A program made the translations under genes and the position numbers. Positions 37,551-46,350 of a DNA stretch of 64,000 nt are shown piece after piece. Source of the DNA: JACNJF01 sp050288105 (GTDB lineage: Bacteria; Pseudomonadota; Gammaproteobacteria; GCA-001735895); NCBI GenBank assembly GCA_050288105.1, contig JBNKDE010000015.1:41096-105095 (forward strand), in the 5' to 3' direction. Each line of letters starts with the position of its first letter. The first letter of the stretch is position 1. The notes beneath the pieces were generated by a model, which did not search any database, was not told where the DNA came from, and saw nothing but the letters and a program-made list of their open reading frames with translations.

Positions 37551-38768
37551 ATGACTCCTGAACAGTTCCCCGATGCGGTTCTTATTGTCGATGATGAGCC
37601 ATTTGTGCTGCGCATTACCGAGCAGGTGTTTCGCCGCGTTGGTTTTACCCACGTACTGACAGCTGAGAGCGTCGCTGCAGCGATTGAAGCCATGACTGAC
37701 GCAAACCCTGCAGTTCGTCTGGTACTCACCGACCTTAATATGCCGGATACCGATGGTCTTGCACTGTTACGTCGGTTGCACGATATGCAATACAACGGCT
37801 ATATCCTGTTGTTCAGTGGCGAAGACGAGCAAACCCTGAAGATGGCAGAATCGCTCGCACGAGCACGAAATCTGAAGGTGCTTGGGTCGATTTCGAAGCC
37901 CATTCACCCCGATAAACTAGTAGACCTGTTATCTGAATATGCTGAGCTGACGCATACTGGCAGCAAATCACAAGCCAGAGTGGATATATCTCCGCTGATG
38001 CTGGAACAGGCGATTGACAACAAGCAGATTAAGCCCTGGTTTCAGCCCAAGATCAGTATCCAGGATCGACTGCCGGTTGGTGTAGAAGCACTGGCACGCT
38101 GGCCAAGCAGCAACCAGGGCCCCATTTTTCCAGGGGATTTTATTCCTCTGGCCGAACAGCTTGGATTAATCGACCGCCTGACCTTTTCGATTATTGAACA
38201 GGCTATGGCGATGGAAAGCCAGTGGCTTGCACAGGGCAAGGCGTTGAAGGTGGCTGTCAATCTGGCCATGCACAGTCTGTACGACGAGAGGTTTCCCGAT
38301 CGGCTGGAAAAAACCGTTAAAAATGCAAACGGAAATATCGAATCGTTACAACTGGAGGTGACCGAAAGCCAGTTGATGGAAGATCTGGTCAGACCGCTGG
38401 AAACCCTGTTACGCCTGCGCATGAAAAAGATCAAGCTCTCTATCGACGATTTTGGTACCGGTCATTCCAATCTCAATCAGTTACGCGATCTACCGTTTGA
38501 TGAACTCAAACTGGACCGCAGCTATATACATTCCAATCAGAATGCCGGACGTACCGCAGTCATTCTGGAGTCTAGCGTAGAGATGGCTCGAAAACTGAAT
38601 ATGAGTACCGTCGCGGAGGGCGTGGAAACCCTGGATGAATGGACGCTGGTAGAAAATCTTGGTTGCGATATGGTGCAGGGATATTTCTGTGCCAGGCCGA
38701 TGCCGGGTGACGAAATTCCTGCCTGGGTTGACCGCTGGCCAGAAATCCGTGCCTCGCTATTTACCTGA
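37551..38768 (+). CDS. Response regulator with EAL cyclic-di-GMP phosphodiesterase domain
   Basis: 405-residue protein: REC (~8-125) with VDDEP and phospho-site D in LTDLNMPDTDG, then EAL (~150-395). EAL signature residues are present: GVEALARW, LEVTES, IDDFGTGHSN, LDRSYI, AEGVE and QGYFCARP. It is predicted to be active in hydrolysing cyclic-di-GMP to pGpG when phosphorylated. ATG 37551 is preferred because GGGAAG lies nine bases upstream; a TTG at 37545 is too close. It follows the hybrid kinase by 21 bases, so its REC or the kinase HPt is the likely phosphotransfer partner. Confidence 0.92.
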   Translation: MTPEQFPDAVLIVDDEPFVLRITEQVFRRVGFTHVLTAESVAAAIEAMTDANPAVRLVLTDLNMPDTDGLALLRRLHDMQYNGYILLFSGEDEQTLKMAESLARARNLKVLGSISKPIHPDKLVDLLSEYAELTHTGSKSQARVDISPLMLEQAIDNKQIKPWFQPKISIQDRLPVGVEALARWPSSNQGPIFPGDFIPLAEQLGLIDRLTFSIIEQAMAMESQWLAQGKALKVAVNLAMHSLYDERFPDRLEKTVKNANGNIESLQLEVTESQLMEDLVRPLETLLRLRMKKIKLSIDDFGTGHSNLNQLRDLPFDELKLDRSYIHSNQNAGRTAVILESSVEMARKLNMSTVAEGVETLDEWTLVENLGCDMVQGYFCARPMPGDEIPAWVDRWPEIRASLFT

Positions 38769-38778
38769 TCGAGGGGGG

Positions 38779-39501
38779 TTATTCTAGCGAATTCAGGCTG
38801 GCCAGAATCCTGTTGCTGGCGATTATCTTTTCCAGATCCAGGATGCGGTTGATCATACTTTCGTTCAGGACACTGCCTGCTGCCAGCATCAGCATGCCGC
38901 TATTTGTCGTGAGGTCTTCCAGTAGTTTCATACCCGGTTGCAAGGCCCTCAATTGAATCGACTTGCCCGCATTTATTTCCTGTTCACTGATTGATCTGGT
39001 CGTCGCAAGTGGAGCTTTTTGAGTGCGTTCAGCCAGAGTCTCAAGCTCTGTTTTTACCTGTAAATAGTTAAATTCGGGCTGTAGATTTGCCTTTTCACTC
39101 AACGCAAGACGCATTTTTTCCTGCACCAGTTCCGGTGTGAAGGGTTTGACCAGAAAGCCGTTGATATCAAGCGATAGACAGGAAGCGAGTACCTCTGGAT
39201 TGGAGAATGAGGTTTCGACCAGAATGCGTAACCCCCTGCGTTTTTCGATATTACCCAGGCGGATCTGTTTGATTAACTCGATGCCATTCATTTCGGGCAT
39301 CTGGATATCAGTAACTAGCAGGTCGACTTCATACGCATTCAAAATTGATATTGCCTGTAGGCCGTTTTCTGCTTCCAGCACCTCAGCAACCCCCAGGTTG
39401 AGCAGGATTTTTGCGGTGATTTTGCGCACAAAAGCAGCGTCATCCACTAATAATAGTTTTAGCTGGCTAAACTCAGCGTTGGTGGGCTCGGTATGCGGCA
39501 T
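38779..39501 (-). CDS. REC-domain response regulator with short C-terminal domain
   Basis: 240-residue protein: REC (~12-135) with VDDAAF, phospho-site D in LVTDIQMPEMNG and lysine in LVKPF. The C-terminal ~60 residues (LRALQPGMKLLEDLTTNSGM, then LMLAAGSVLN) resemble the small beta domain found at the end of HD-type response regulators. No DNA-binding or enzymatic domain is visible, so it may act by protein contact. It is convergent with the REC-EAL gene (10-base gap), suggesting it belongs to the same signalling block. Confidence 0.82.
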   Translation of the reverse strand: MPHTEPTNAEFSQLKLLLVDDAAFVRKITAKILLNLGVAEVLEAENGLQAISILNAYEVDLLVTDIQMPEMNGIELIKQIRLGNIEKRRGLRILVETSFSNPEVLASCLSLDINGFLVKPFTPELVQEKMRLALSEKANLQPEFNYLQVKTELETLAERTQKAPLATTRSISEQEINAGKSIQLRALQPGMKLLEDLTTNSGMLMLAAGSVLNESMINRILDLEKIIASNRILASLNSLE

Positions 39502-39587
39502 AGTATTGATTATAACGAAAACAATGGAAAATCCGATGGAAAAGTTTTAGGCAAATCCTGGAGCAGTTTTGACCTGTGGGTAGGGAT

Positions 39588-40313
39588 TTAGACAATGTTT
39601 TGTTGTGCTAAACGTATCAGGTTTTTGCGCACCGAATGATAGATAAATTCGGCGGCTTGTATTCTCGGTTGCGGTACATCGATAGACTCATAATTATTGT
39701 GGTTATGCTGAATGCTACCTTTTTGAATCTGTGCGGATGAATCTCCAGCGCCAGCCTGTCCGGTACGGCTGAATATTTCGTAGTGCTCACTAAGCGGGGT
39801 TTCGAGCTGTAACCAGTTTCCCAGTTTCGTTAACAGTTGCTGTGACTGATGGCGAATGATGTCGGCGTCGAAATAGAAAAAGGGGGGCGAGTCATCGCGG
39901 CAAAACTGATCCAGCCATTGTAGACGCTGTATATAATACTGCGCAGCCTGATCTACTTCGGCATAGGGATGAGGCTCGGTCTTATTACGAAACAGGCTGA
40001 CGATACTTTTGATTGTTTGCAGGGGCGGGCGTAGTGTCACAATAATGCGCGGCAAGTTGTCGCCAAACAGGCAGGTATCGAGTGTGTAATTGTTATGCAG
40101 CAGTTTATCGAACAGGTAGTGGCTGTTTGGTTTAATCTGCTCTGATTCCAGGTATTGGGCAAGCTGCTGGTCGAGACTGGCTGGTTGGTCATAACTTAAA
40201 TGCATTTCAAAATAGCCGTTAATCTGTGCATGTGAACCCAGGATATGGCCGATCAGGCTGCTATAAGCCCGCATGTGGCTGAGCAGAAAGATTCTGGAAA
40301 ACGAGTTGCTCAA
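39588..40313 (-). CDS. Sulfotransferase-like protein
   Basis: 241-residue soluble protein with weak but consistent sulfotransferase features. An N-terminal beta-strand/loop RIFLLSHMRAYSSLIGHIL sits in the place of the 5'-phosphosulfate-binding loop. IIVTLRPPLQTIKSIVSLF resembles the 3'-phosphate-binding segment. The start is TTG with no obvious ribosome-binding site; the next ATG would cut the binding loop. The acceptor is unknown. It lies 31 bases after a small unknown gene on the same strand. Confidence 0.65.
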   Translation of the reverse strand: MSNSFSRIFLLSHMRAYSSLIGHILGSHAQINGYFEMHLSYDQPASLDQQLAQYLESEQIKPNSHYLFDKLLHNNYTLDTCLFGDNLPRIIVTLRPPLQTIKSIVSLFRNKTEPHPYAEVDQAAQYYIQRLQWLDQFCRDDSPPFFYFDADIIRHQSQQLLTKLGNWLQLETPLSEHYEIFSRTGQAGAGDSSAQIQKGSIQHNHNNYESIDVPQPRIQAAEFIYHSVRKNLIRLAQQNIV

Positions 40314-40344
40314 CGTAGCAGACTAAAAACGTTGTCGCGGACAA

Positions 40345-40620
40345 TTACAGTGGCGTGAATTCAGGAATATGCCCAACCTTGACAACCAGATTGAAATGCT
40401 TCTTATGCTCGAAAAGCCCGCCCACATCGATGCCTTCCGGATGCTCTATAATCTGTACGATACTGGTATAGGAAAAATGATGCAGGTAACCTTTATTTTC
40501 ATCTACCACTGAAAAGTAAGTATCAGTGACCATTTTTAAGGTGGCAGAGTCGATGCGAAGCGGGCGCTCGATATTAATGCCGATTTCCTGTTCCAGGTAA
40601 TTATCCAGGATTCTTTTCAT
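40345..40620 (-). CDS. Small unrecognised protein
   Basis: 91-residue soluble protein not assigned to a family. GGTGGAG lies five bases before the ATG, supporting a real gene. The sequence is mixed alpha/beta, with HHFSYTSIVQIIEHPEGIDV in the middle and no cysteine. It lies between metG and the sulfotransferase-like gene on the same strand and could be co-transcribed with either. Confidence 0.7.
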   Translation of the reverse strand: MKRILDNYLEQEIGINIERPLRIDSATLKMVTDTYFSVVDENKGYLHHFSYTSIVQIIEHPEGIDVGGLFEHKKHFNLVVKVGHIPEFTPL

Positions 40621-40679
40621 GTCTCCACCTTAACGAATGTTACAGTTACCTTAGAGTATAGATCATACGACCTGTTTTG

Positions 40680-42740
40680 TTATTTAACCCGCATGCCTGG
40701 TGTGGCGCCTTCATCAGGGTTTAACACAAATATCTCCTTGCCACCAGGTCCTGCTGCCAGCACCATGCCTTCTGAAACGCCAAATCGCATCTTACGTGGT
40801 GCCAGGTTGGCTACCATTACCGTAAGCTTGCCTTCCAGATCTTCCGGTTTGTAGGCCGACTTTATTCCTGCAAATACGTTGCGCTGTTCAATGCCTATAT
40901 CCAGCGTCAATTGTATCAGTTTGTCTGCCTTTTCAACGTGCTCAGCCTTAACAATGCGCGCGACGCGTAAGTCCAGTTTTGCGAAGTCATCAAAACTGAT
41001 TTCAGCAGCAATCGGATCGATAGTGCTGATATCAGCCTGCTGGTGACCGACTTTGGGTTCTTCTTTAAGCGCTTCTTTACTGGCTTCAATCATGGCGTCT
41101 ATGCTGTCTTTTTCTACACGTGTCATCAGGGGCTTGAACTTATTAATACTGTGGTCGGTTAAGTCGTTGGGCAAGTCTTTCCATTGCAGGCTGTCAACAT
41201 TTAGGAAAGCCTCGGCCTGTGTAGCGAGCAGAGGCAGTACCGGCTTTAACATAATGATCAGTTGACGGAAACAGTTAATTCCGATGCTACAGGTATCCTG
41301 TACATTTTGTTGCAGGCTCTCTTCCTTGATACGTACCCAGGGTTCCTGCTCATCGATGAACTGGTTGGCCAGATCCGCCAGCGCCATGATCTCGCGCATA
41401 GCCTTGCCAAATTCACGGTTTTCGTAAGCATTCGCAATGGATTGAGAAGCATCGGCGAATTTTACGCTTAAGCTGTTATCGCTGACTGACGCGCTTAATT
41501 TGCCATCAAACTTCTTCACGATAAATCCAGCACAACGACTGGCTATGTTGACTACTTTACCGACCAGATCGCTATTTACGCGAGCGCTGAAATCCTCCAG
41601 GTTGAGGTCAATATCATCGACTCCTGGACCCAGTTTAGCGGCGAAATAGTAGCGCAGGTATTCAGGGTTCAGGTGTTGCAGAAAGGTGCGCGCCTTGATA
41701 AAGGTGCCACGTGATTTGGACATCTTCTGTCCGTCTACAGTCAGGAAACCATGACAGTAAACGGCTGTTGGCTTGCGAAAGCCTGCGCCGTGCAGCATGG
41801 CAGGGAAAAACAGGGTGTGAAAGCGAGCGATATCCTTACCGATAAAATGATACAACTCGGCGCTGCTGTCGGCTTTAAAGTATTCATCAAAGTCGTGACC
41901 CGTTTTGTCACACCAGTTTTTAAAGCTGGCCAGGTATCCGATAGGTGCATCCATCCAGACATAAAAATACTTGCCAGGGGCGTCGGGAATCTCGAACCCC
42001 CAGTAGGGTGCGTTACGCGAGATATCCCAGTCACGCAGACCTTCTTCCAGCCATTCATCCATCTTGTTGGCGATTTCTTTCTGGATATGTCCGGCGCGGG
42101 TCCAGGTCTTGAGCATGTCGGAGTAATCGCCCAGCTTAAAGAAATACTGCTCTGAATCTTTCTCAATCGGGGTTTCGCCGGTGACCACCGAACGCGGGTT
42201 CTTTAATTCCGTTGGATCGTAGGTGGCGCCGCATTTTTCGCAATTATCGCCATACTGGTCAGCTGCGCCGCAATTAGGGCATTCACCCTTGATAAAACGA
42301 TCGGGCAGGAACATCTCCGCCTTGGGATCGTAGGATTGCGAGATGGTGCGTGTCGCAATATGCCCTGCCGCCTTAACCTGCTGGTAGATATAGGTCGCGA
42401 AGTATTTGTTCTCTTCTGAATGAGTGCTGTGATAATTGTCAAAGCCGACATGGAAGTCAGCGAAGTCTGCTTCATGCTCGACCTTCATGCGATCAATCAG
42501 TTGCTGAGGGGTAATACCTTCAGCCTGTGCGCGCAACATGATCGGAGTGCCATGAGCATCGTCTGCGCAGACATAAATACATTCGTTACCTTGTAATTTC
42601 TGGAAACGAACCCATATGTCGGTCTGAATGTATTCCACCATGTGGCCGATATGGATTGGGCCGTTAGCATAGGGCAACGCACTGGTTACGACCATCTTAC
42701 GTGCTGGACTTGTTGAGACTTGGGGGTTGGTGGAACTCAT
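40680..42740 (-). CDS. metG: Methionyl-tRNA synthetase
   Basis: 686-residue class I aminoacyl-tRNA synthetase charging tRNA-Met. HIGH motif at residues 31-34 (GPIHIGHM) and KMSKSRGTF near 342. A zinc knuckle CPNCGAADQYGDNCEKCGA lies near 150. The C-terminal ~110 residues form a Trbp111-type tRNA-binding domain (FDDFAKLDLRVARIVKAEHV, then the end near TPGMRVK). Length matches the long proteobacterial form (E. coli 677). It is divergent from mrp, a frequent pairing in Gammaproteobacteria. Confidence 0.97.
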   Translation of the reverse strand: MSSTNPQVSTSPARKMVVTSALPYANGPIHIGHMVEYIQTDIWVRFQKLQGNECIYVCADDAHGTPIMLRAQAEGITPQQLIDRMKVEHEADFADFHVGFDNYHSTHSEENKYFATYIYQQVKAAGHIATRTISQSYDPKAEMFLPDRFIKGECPNCGAADQYGDNCEKCGATYDPTELKNPRSVVTGETPIEKDSEQYFFKLGDYSDMLKTWTRAGHIQKEIANKMDEWLEEGLRDWDISRNAPYWGFEIPDAPGKYFYVWMDAPIGYLASFKNWCDKTGHDFDEYFKADSSAELYHFIGKDIARFHTLFFPAMLHGAGFRKPTAVYCHGFLTVDGQKMSKSRGTFIKARTFLQHLNPEYLRYYFAAKLGPGVDDIDLNLEDFSARVNSDLVGKVVNIASRCAGFIVKKFDGKLSASVSDNSLSVKFADASQSIANAYENREFGKAMREIMALADLANQFIDEQEPWVRIKEESLQQNVQDTCSIGINCFRQLIIMLKPVLPLLATQAEAFLNVDSLQWKDLPNDLTDHSINKFKPLMTRVEKDSIDAMIEASKEALKEEPKVGHQQADISTIDPIAAEISFDDFAKLDLRVARIVKAEHVEKADKLIQLTLDIGIEQRNVFAGIKSAYKPEDLEGKLTVMVANLAPRKMRFGVSEGMVLAAGPGGKEIFVLNPDEGATPGMRVK

Positions 42741-42909
42741 GGGATAGATGCTTTTAACTAAAAGCCGACTATTTTATGTGCTGCTTTTGCAACTGTATAG
42801 CGGAATTAATAATACTTGACCAAAGACCTCGGAAATAAAGGTTAAATATTAGTTTCAGCTAATGTAGAATGCGGCGTTTACGAATCCGACCTGCATCAGG
42901 ATAACTTTT

Positions 42910-43998
42910 ATGGCAATTACGAAACAACAAATTGAAACTGCAGTTGGCGATATTATCGACGTCAACACTGAAAAGAGTCTGTCAGCGACCAAATCCGTCA
43001 AGGGCGTAGAGATTGATGGTGGTAAAGTCAGTATTACCATTTCCCTCGGTTATCCGGGCGTTGGCTATTTTGATACGTTAAAAAAGCTGGTGTCTGACAC
43101 GGTTTCAGCGCTGGATGGTGTCGATACGGTAGAGGTAAAGGTATCCAGCAAGATTGTCTCGCATGCAGTGCAGCAAAACCTCAAGCCTCAGGAAGGGATT
43201 AAGAATATTATCGCTGTTGCTTCCGGCAAAGGTGGTGTGGGTAAATCAACCACTGCGGTTAACCTGGCGCTGGCTCTGCAGGCAGAAGGTGCGACGGTTG
43301 CCATTCTGGATGCTGATATCTATGGACCGAGTATGCCACGCATGCTGGGTTGTACCGGGCAGCCTGAATCGATAGATGGCAAGAGCCTGGAACCTATGGT
43401 AGGTCATGGTATCCAGTCCATGTCTATCGGCTATCTGGTCGAGGAAGATACCCCAATGATCTGGCGTGGCCCCATGGTGACGCAGGCGCTTGAACAGTTA
43501 CTTAATGATACCAACTGGAAAGATGTCGATTATCTGGTTATCGATTTACCACCAGGTACAGGTGATATCCAGTTAACGCTGGCGCAAAAGATTCCAGTGA
43601 GCGGTGCAGTGATTGTGACCACTCCACAGGATATTGCATTGCTGGATGCCAGGAAGGGACTGAAGATGTTTGAAAAAGTCGAAGTTCCGGTACTTGGCGT
43701 AGTTGAGAATATGTCTATTCATATCTGTAGTGAGTGCGGACACGCTGAACATATCTTTGGCGAAGGTGGTGGCGCACGCATGGCGGAACAGCATGATGTC
43801 GATTTTCTGGGCTCATTACCACTGGATATCAAGATCCGTGAACAGGCAGATAGCGGTAACCCAACTGTTGCAGCGATGCCGGAAAGTAAGGTTAGCGAAA
43901 TCTATCGCGAAATTGCGCGTAAGACCGCTGCGCGTCTGGCAACCAAAGCGAAGGATCATTCAGCGGCGTTCCCCAGCATAGTAATCCAGAATAATTAA
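42910..43998 (+). CDS. apbC: Iron-sulfur carrier P-loop ATPase Mrp/ApbC
   Basis: 362-residue Mrp/NBP35-type ATPase that carries and transfers [4Fe-4S] clusters. The N-terminal DUF59/MIP18-like domain (~1-85) is followed by the deviant Walker A VASGKGGVGKSTTAVNLAL (~101-119), the DADIYGPSMPRML switch region, and the cluster-binding CXXC in HICSECGHAEHIFGEGG. AGGAT precedes the ATG. A terminator follows at 44043-44065. Also called mrp. Confidence 0.96.
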   Translation: MAITKQQIETAVGDIIDVNTEKSLSATKSVKGVEIDGGKVSITISLGYPGVGYFDTLKKLVSDTVSALDGVDTVEVKVSSKIVSHAVQQNLKPQEGIKNIIAVASGKGGVGKSTTAVNLALALQAEGATVAILDADIYGPSMPRMLGCTGQPESIDGKSLEPMVGHGIQSMSIGYLVEEDTPMIWRGPMVTQALEQLLNDTNWKDVDYLVIDLPPGTGDIQLTLAQKIPVSGAVIVTTPQDIALLDARKGLKMFEKVEVPVLGVVENMSIHICSECGHAEHIFGEGGGARMAEQHDVDFLGSLPLDIKIREQADSGNPTVAAMPESKVSEIYREIARKTAARLATKAKDHSAAFPSIVIQNN

Positions 43999-44042
43999 TC
44001 TGCTCGACCCTGAGCGCTGAGTTCAGGTTCTGGGTAATTTTT

Positions 44043-44065
44043 AAAGCCTCTCATCGAGAGGCTTT
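44043..44065 (+). terminator. Rho-independent terminator after apbC
   Basis: AAAGCCTCTC (44043-44052) pairs with GAGAGGCTTT (44056-44065), followed by TTT. It lies 45 bases after the apbC stop. Confidence 0.88.
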
Positions 44066-44180
44066 TTTGTGGGTTATAGCAATAGCAACTTTAGATAGTA
44101 CTAAGAATGTTTAGACCTGCTGCCCGATATTTTCCAGAATAGAAATAGACTTTAAATAAAATAACGATGGATGTGGACCT

Positions 44181-44774
44181 ATGACTGGAGCGAATATCGG
44201 AATATATATTTATGATCAGGCCGAGGTGCTGGACTTTTCTGGCCCATTCGAGGTGTTCTCTACAGCTTCCCGTATCACACAGGGAAGCACCCCGTTTAAC
44301 GTGTTTTTAATCAGTGAAGAGGCTAGTGAAGTAGTTGCCAGAGCCGGTTACCGCGTTATACCAGATTTTGCGCTTGACCAGCATCCGCCACTGGATGTGC
44401 TGATAGTTTCTGGTGGCGTGCATAGGTCGCAAATGCATAAACCTGAGGTCGTAGACTGGATAGCGCGACAGGCTGAATCAGTCAGTATCGTGGCTTCGGT
44501 ATGCACGGGTGCATTCCTGCTGGCAGCTGCCGAGGTTATTGTTGACCATGATGTGACGACGCATTGGGAAGATGTCGTAGATTTGCAGCAAAAATTTCCC
44601 CGTCTGAACGTGCTTAGAGAGGTGCGCTGGGTAGACGATGGGAAAATAGTTACCTCGGGTGGGATTTCAGCCGGCATTGATATGAGCCTGCATCTGGTGA
44701 GTAAGTTGCACAGTTTCGAGCTGGCAGAAGCGACTGCAAAGCAGATGGAGTTTAGCTGGACCCGAAATTACTAA
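44181..44774 (+). CDS. DJ-1/PfpI family protein (isonitrile-hydratase-like)
   Basis: 197-residue class I glutamine-amidotransferase-like protein. The nucleophile-elbow cysteine is in ASVCTGAFLLA (~108), followed by VTTHWEDV. The N-terminal IYIYDQAEVLDFSGPFEVFS is shared with isonitrile hydratase and the ligand domain of GlxA-type AraC regulators. No helix-turn-helix follows, so it is an enzyme-type member rather than a regulator. The substrate is not determined. It appears monocistronic. Confidence 0.85.
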   Translation: MTGANIGIYIYDQAEVLDFSGPFEVFSTASRITQGSTPFNVFLISEEASEVVARAGYRVIPDFALDQHPPLDVLIVSGGVHRSQMHKPEVVDWIARQAESVSIVASVCTGAFLLAAAEVIVDHDVTTHWEDVVDLQQKFPRLNVLREVRWVDDGKIVTSGGISAGIDMSLHLVSKLHSFELAEATAKQMEFSWTRNY

Positions 44775-45209
44775 GGCGCTGTTTGCTATAGCCCATCGCC
44801 AAAATTAAAGGGTTATCGATCATTTATCGGTAATTTAAAAGCGCCAGCATACACAGGTTTTTTCCGGTACGGGTCCTGCTTATTTATAAGTTGCGACTTG
44901 AAACGGGACAAGGTTACGCGTTATGGTAAGTAGCAAGTCGAGCTAATAAAAACTAAATGGCCAACTTCGAGCTTGCTCTTGAAAGCTAAAATTTAAGCTC
45001 ACAATTAGAAAACTTTGCAGTAGTTTAGGTTGTTGGTGGTAAATAAACCTAAAATACAGCCCAATTATAGTGCACAAACCTAAATATACTGTTTATTTAG
45101 TGATTTGCTCTACAAATGGGGTGTTAGGATGTTTTAATATAATAACAATCGCCATGCGGAATTTTTCGCTGGTGTCATTCACTTAACGCATTACTGAGGG
45201 GTGGAAAAA
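44775..45209. other. 435-bp gap carrying the ABC-operon promoter region
   Basis: No gene is seen. It holds three copies of AACCTAAA (one inverted) at 45024-45084, listed separately, and AT-rich DNA typical of a regulated promoter. Confidence 0.5.
45024..45084. repeat. Three AACCTAAA boxes upstream of the ABC/DadA operon
   Basis: TTTAGGTT (45024-45031) and AACCTAAA (45046-45053) form an inverted pair with a 14-base spacer. A third AACCTAAA (45077-45084) is a direct repeat 31 bases further on, about three helical turns. Together they look like a cooperative binding site about 130-190 bases before the first gene. The regulator is unknown; the Lrp-type protein of this locus is a candidate. Confidence 0.45.
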
Positions 45210-46322
45210 GTGCCCGAACTTGAAAAAGGCGAGGCTTCGTCCGAAGAAGCATTCGTTCGGTTCGTCAACGTACAGAAAAGTTACGATGGCGAAACTCTGG
45301 TCGTAAAAGACTTTAACCTTGATATATCCAGTGGCGAGTTCATCACGCTGCTAGGTCCTTCCGGATCAGGTAAAACTACCTGTCTGATGATGATGGCGGG
45401 TTTCGAAGTGCCCACCCATGGTCAGATTCTGTTAAGCGGAACCCCCATCAATACGGTACCTCCACATAAACGTGGAATTGGTATGGTGTTTCAGAATTAT
45501 GCGCTGTTTCCACATATGAGTGTGGCTGAAAATCTCGCTTTTCCACTAGAGGTTAGAGGCCTCAGCAAAGACGATGTCGATAAAAAGGTACAGCATGCGT
45601 TATCCATGGTGCGTCTGGACAGCTTTGGAGATAGGCGACCCGCGCAGTTATCCGGTGGTCAGCAGCAACGTGTAGCGCTGGCTCGGGCGCTGGTTTACGA
45701 ACCGGATATCGTATTGATGGACGAACCACTAGGTGCGCTGGATAAGAACCTGCGTGAAGAAATGCAGTATGAGATCAAGCATATCCACGAAGAGCTTGGC
45801 GTGACCATGATTTATGTGACTCATGATCAGTCAGAAGCCCTGACCATGTCAGACCGGATTGCGGTATTCGAGGATGGCATTGTACAGCAGCTGGCCTCTC
45901 CTGATGCCCTGTATGAAAAGCCTGAGAATGCGTTTGTCGCCTCCTTTATCGGTGAGAATAATCGCCTGATTGGTGAAGTGCTGGAGCTGTCAGACAGCAG
46001 CTGTAAGGTTAAGATGGAAACTGGAGAAGTGGTTGAAGCGCTTCCAGTCAATGTCTCAGCAGTAGGTGATAATTCAACACTTTCTCTCAGACCCGAGCGT
46101 GTCGTAATAGAACCCGAAACGGGCAGTCTGCCCAATATTTTTGAAGCCGAAGTGCGCGAGGTGATTTATCTCGGTGATCACCTTCGAACGCGTGTCTGCG
46201 TTTGCGGCGATAAAGAATTTATCATCAAGACCCCGAATATCACAGGGCATCCAGCCCTGAAACGAGGAACGACCATTAATGTTGGCTGGTCACGTGACGA
46301 TTGTCGCGCACTTGATGCCTAG
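45210..46322 (+). CDS. ABC transporter ATPase (PotA-like)
   Basis: 370-residue ATPase of a spermidine/putrescine-type importer. Walker A LGPSGSGKTT, Q-loop, signature LSGGQQQRVALARAL, Walker B IVLMDEPLGALD and H-loop VTHDQSEAL are all present. A C-terminal TOBE domain spans ~290-370. GTG at 45210 is preferred because GAGGGG lies eight bases upstream; a GTG at 45201 overlaps that site. It is the first gene of an operon with a binding protein, two permeases, a DadA-like dehydrogenase and a ketimine-reductase-like gene. The substrate is inferred to be an amino or imino acid rather than a polyamine. Confidence 0.92.
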   Translation: MPELEKGEASSEEAFVRFVNVQKSYDGETLVVKDFNLDISSGEFITLLGPSGSGKTTCLMMMAGFEVPTHGQILLSGTPINTVPPHKRGIGMVFQNYALFPHMSVAENLAFPLEVRGLSKDDVDKKVQHALSMVRLDSFGDRRPAQLSGGQQQRVALARALVYEPDIVLMDEPLGALDKNLREEMQYEIKHIHEELGVTMIYVTHDQSEALTMSDRIAVFEDGIVQQLASPDALYEKPENAFVASFIGENNRLIGEVLELSDSSCKVKMETGEVVEALPVNVSAVGDNSTLSLRPERVVIEPETGSLPNIFEAEVREVIYLGDHLRTRVCVCGDKEFIIKTPNITGHPALKRGTTINVGWSRDDCRALDA

Positions 46323-46350
46323 TTGATAAACCAAGAGGAGTAAATAAAAC

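Noticed and set aside
41751..42155. 134-residue open frame antisense to metG
   Set aside because: It lies wholly within metG and reflects codon bias of that gene.
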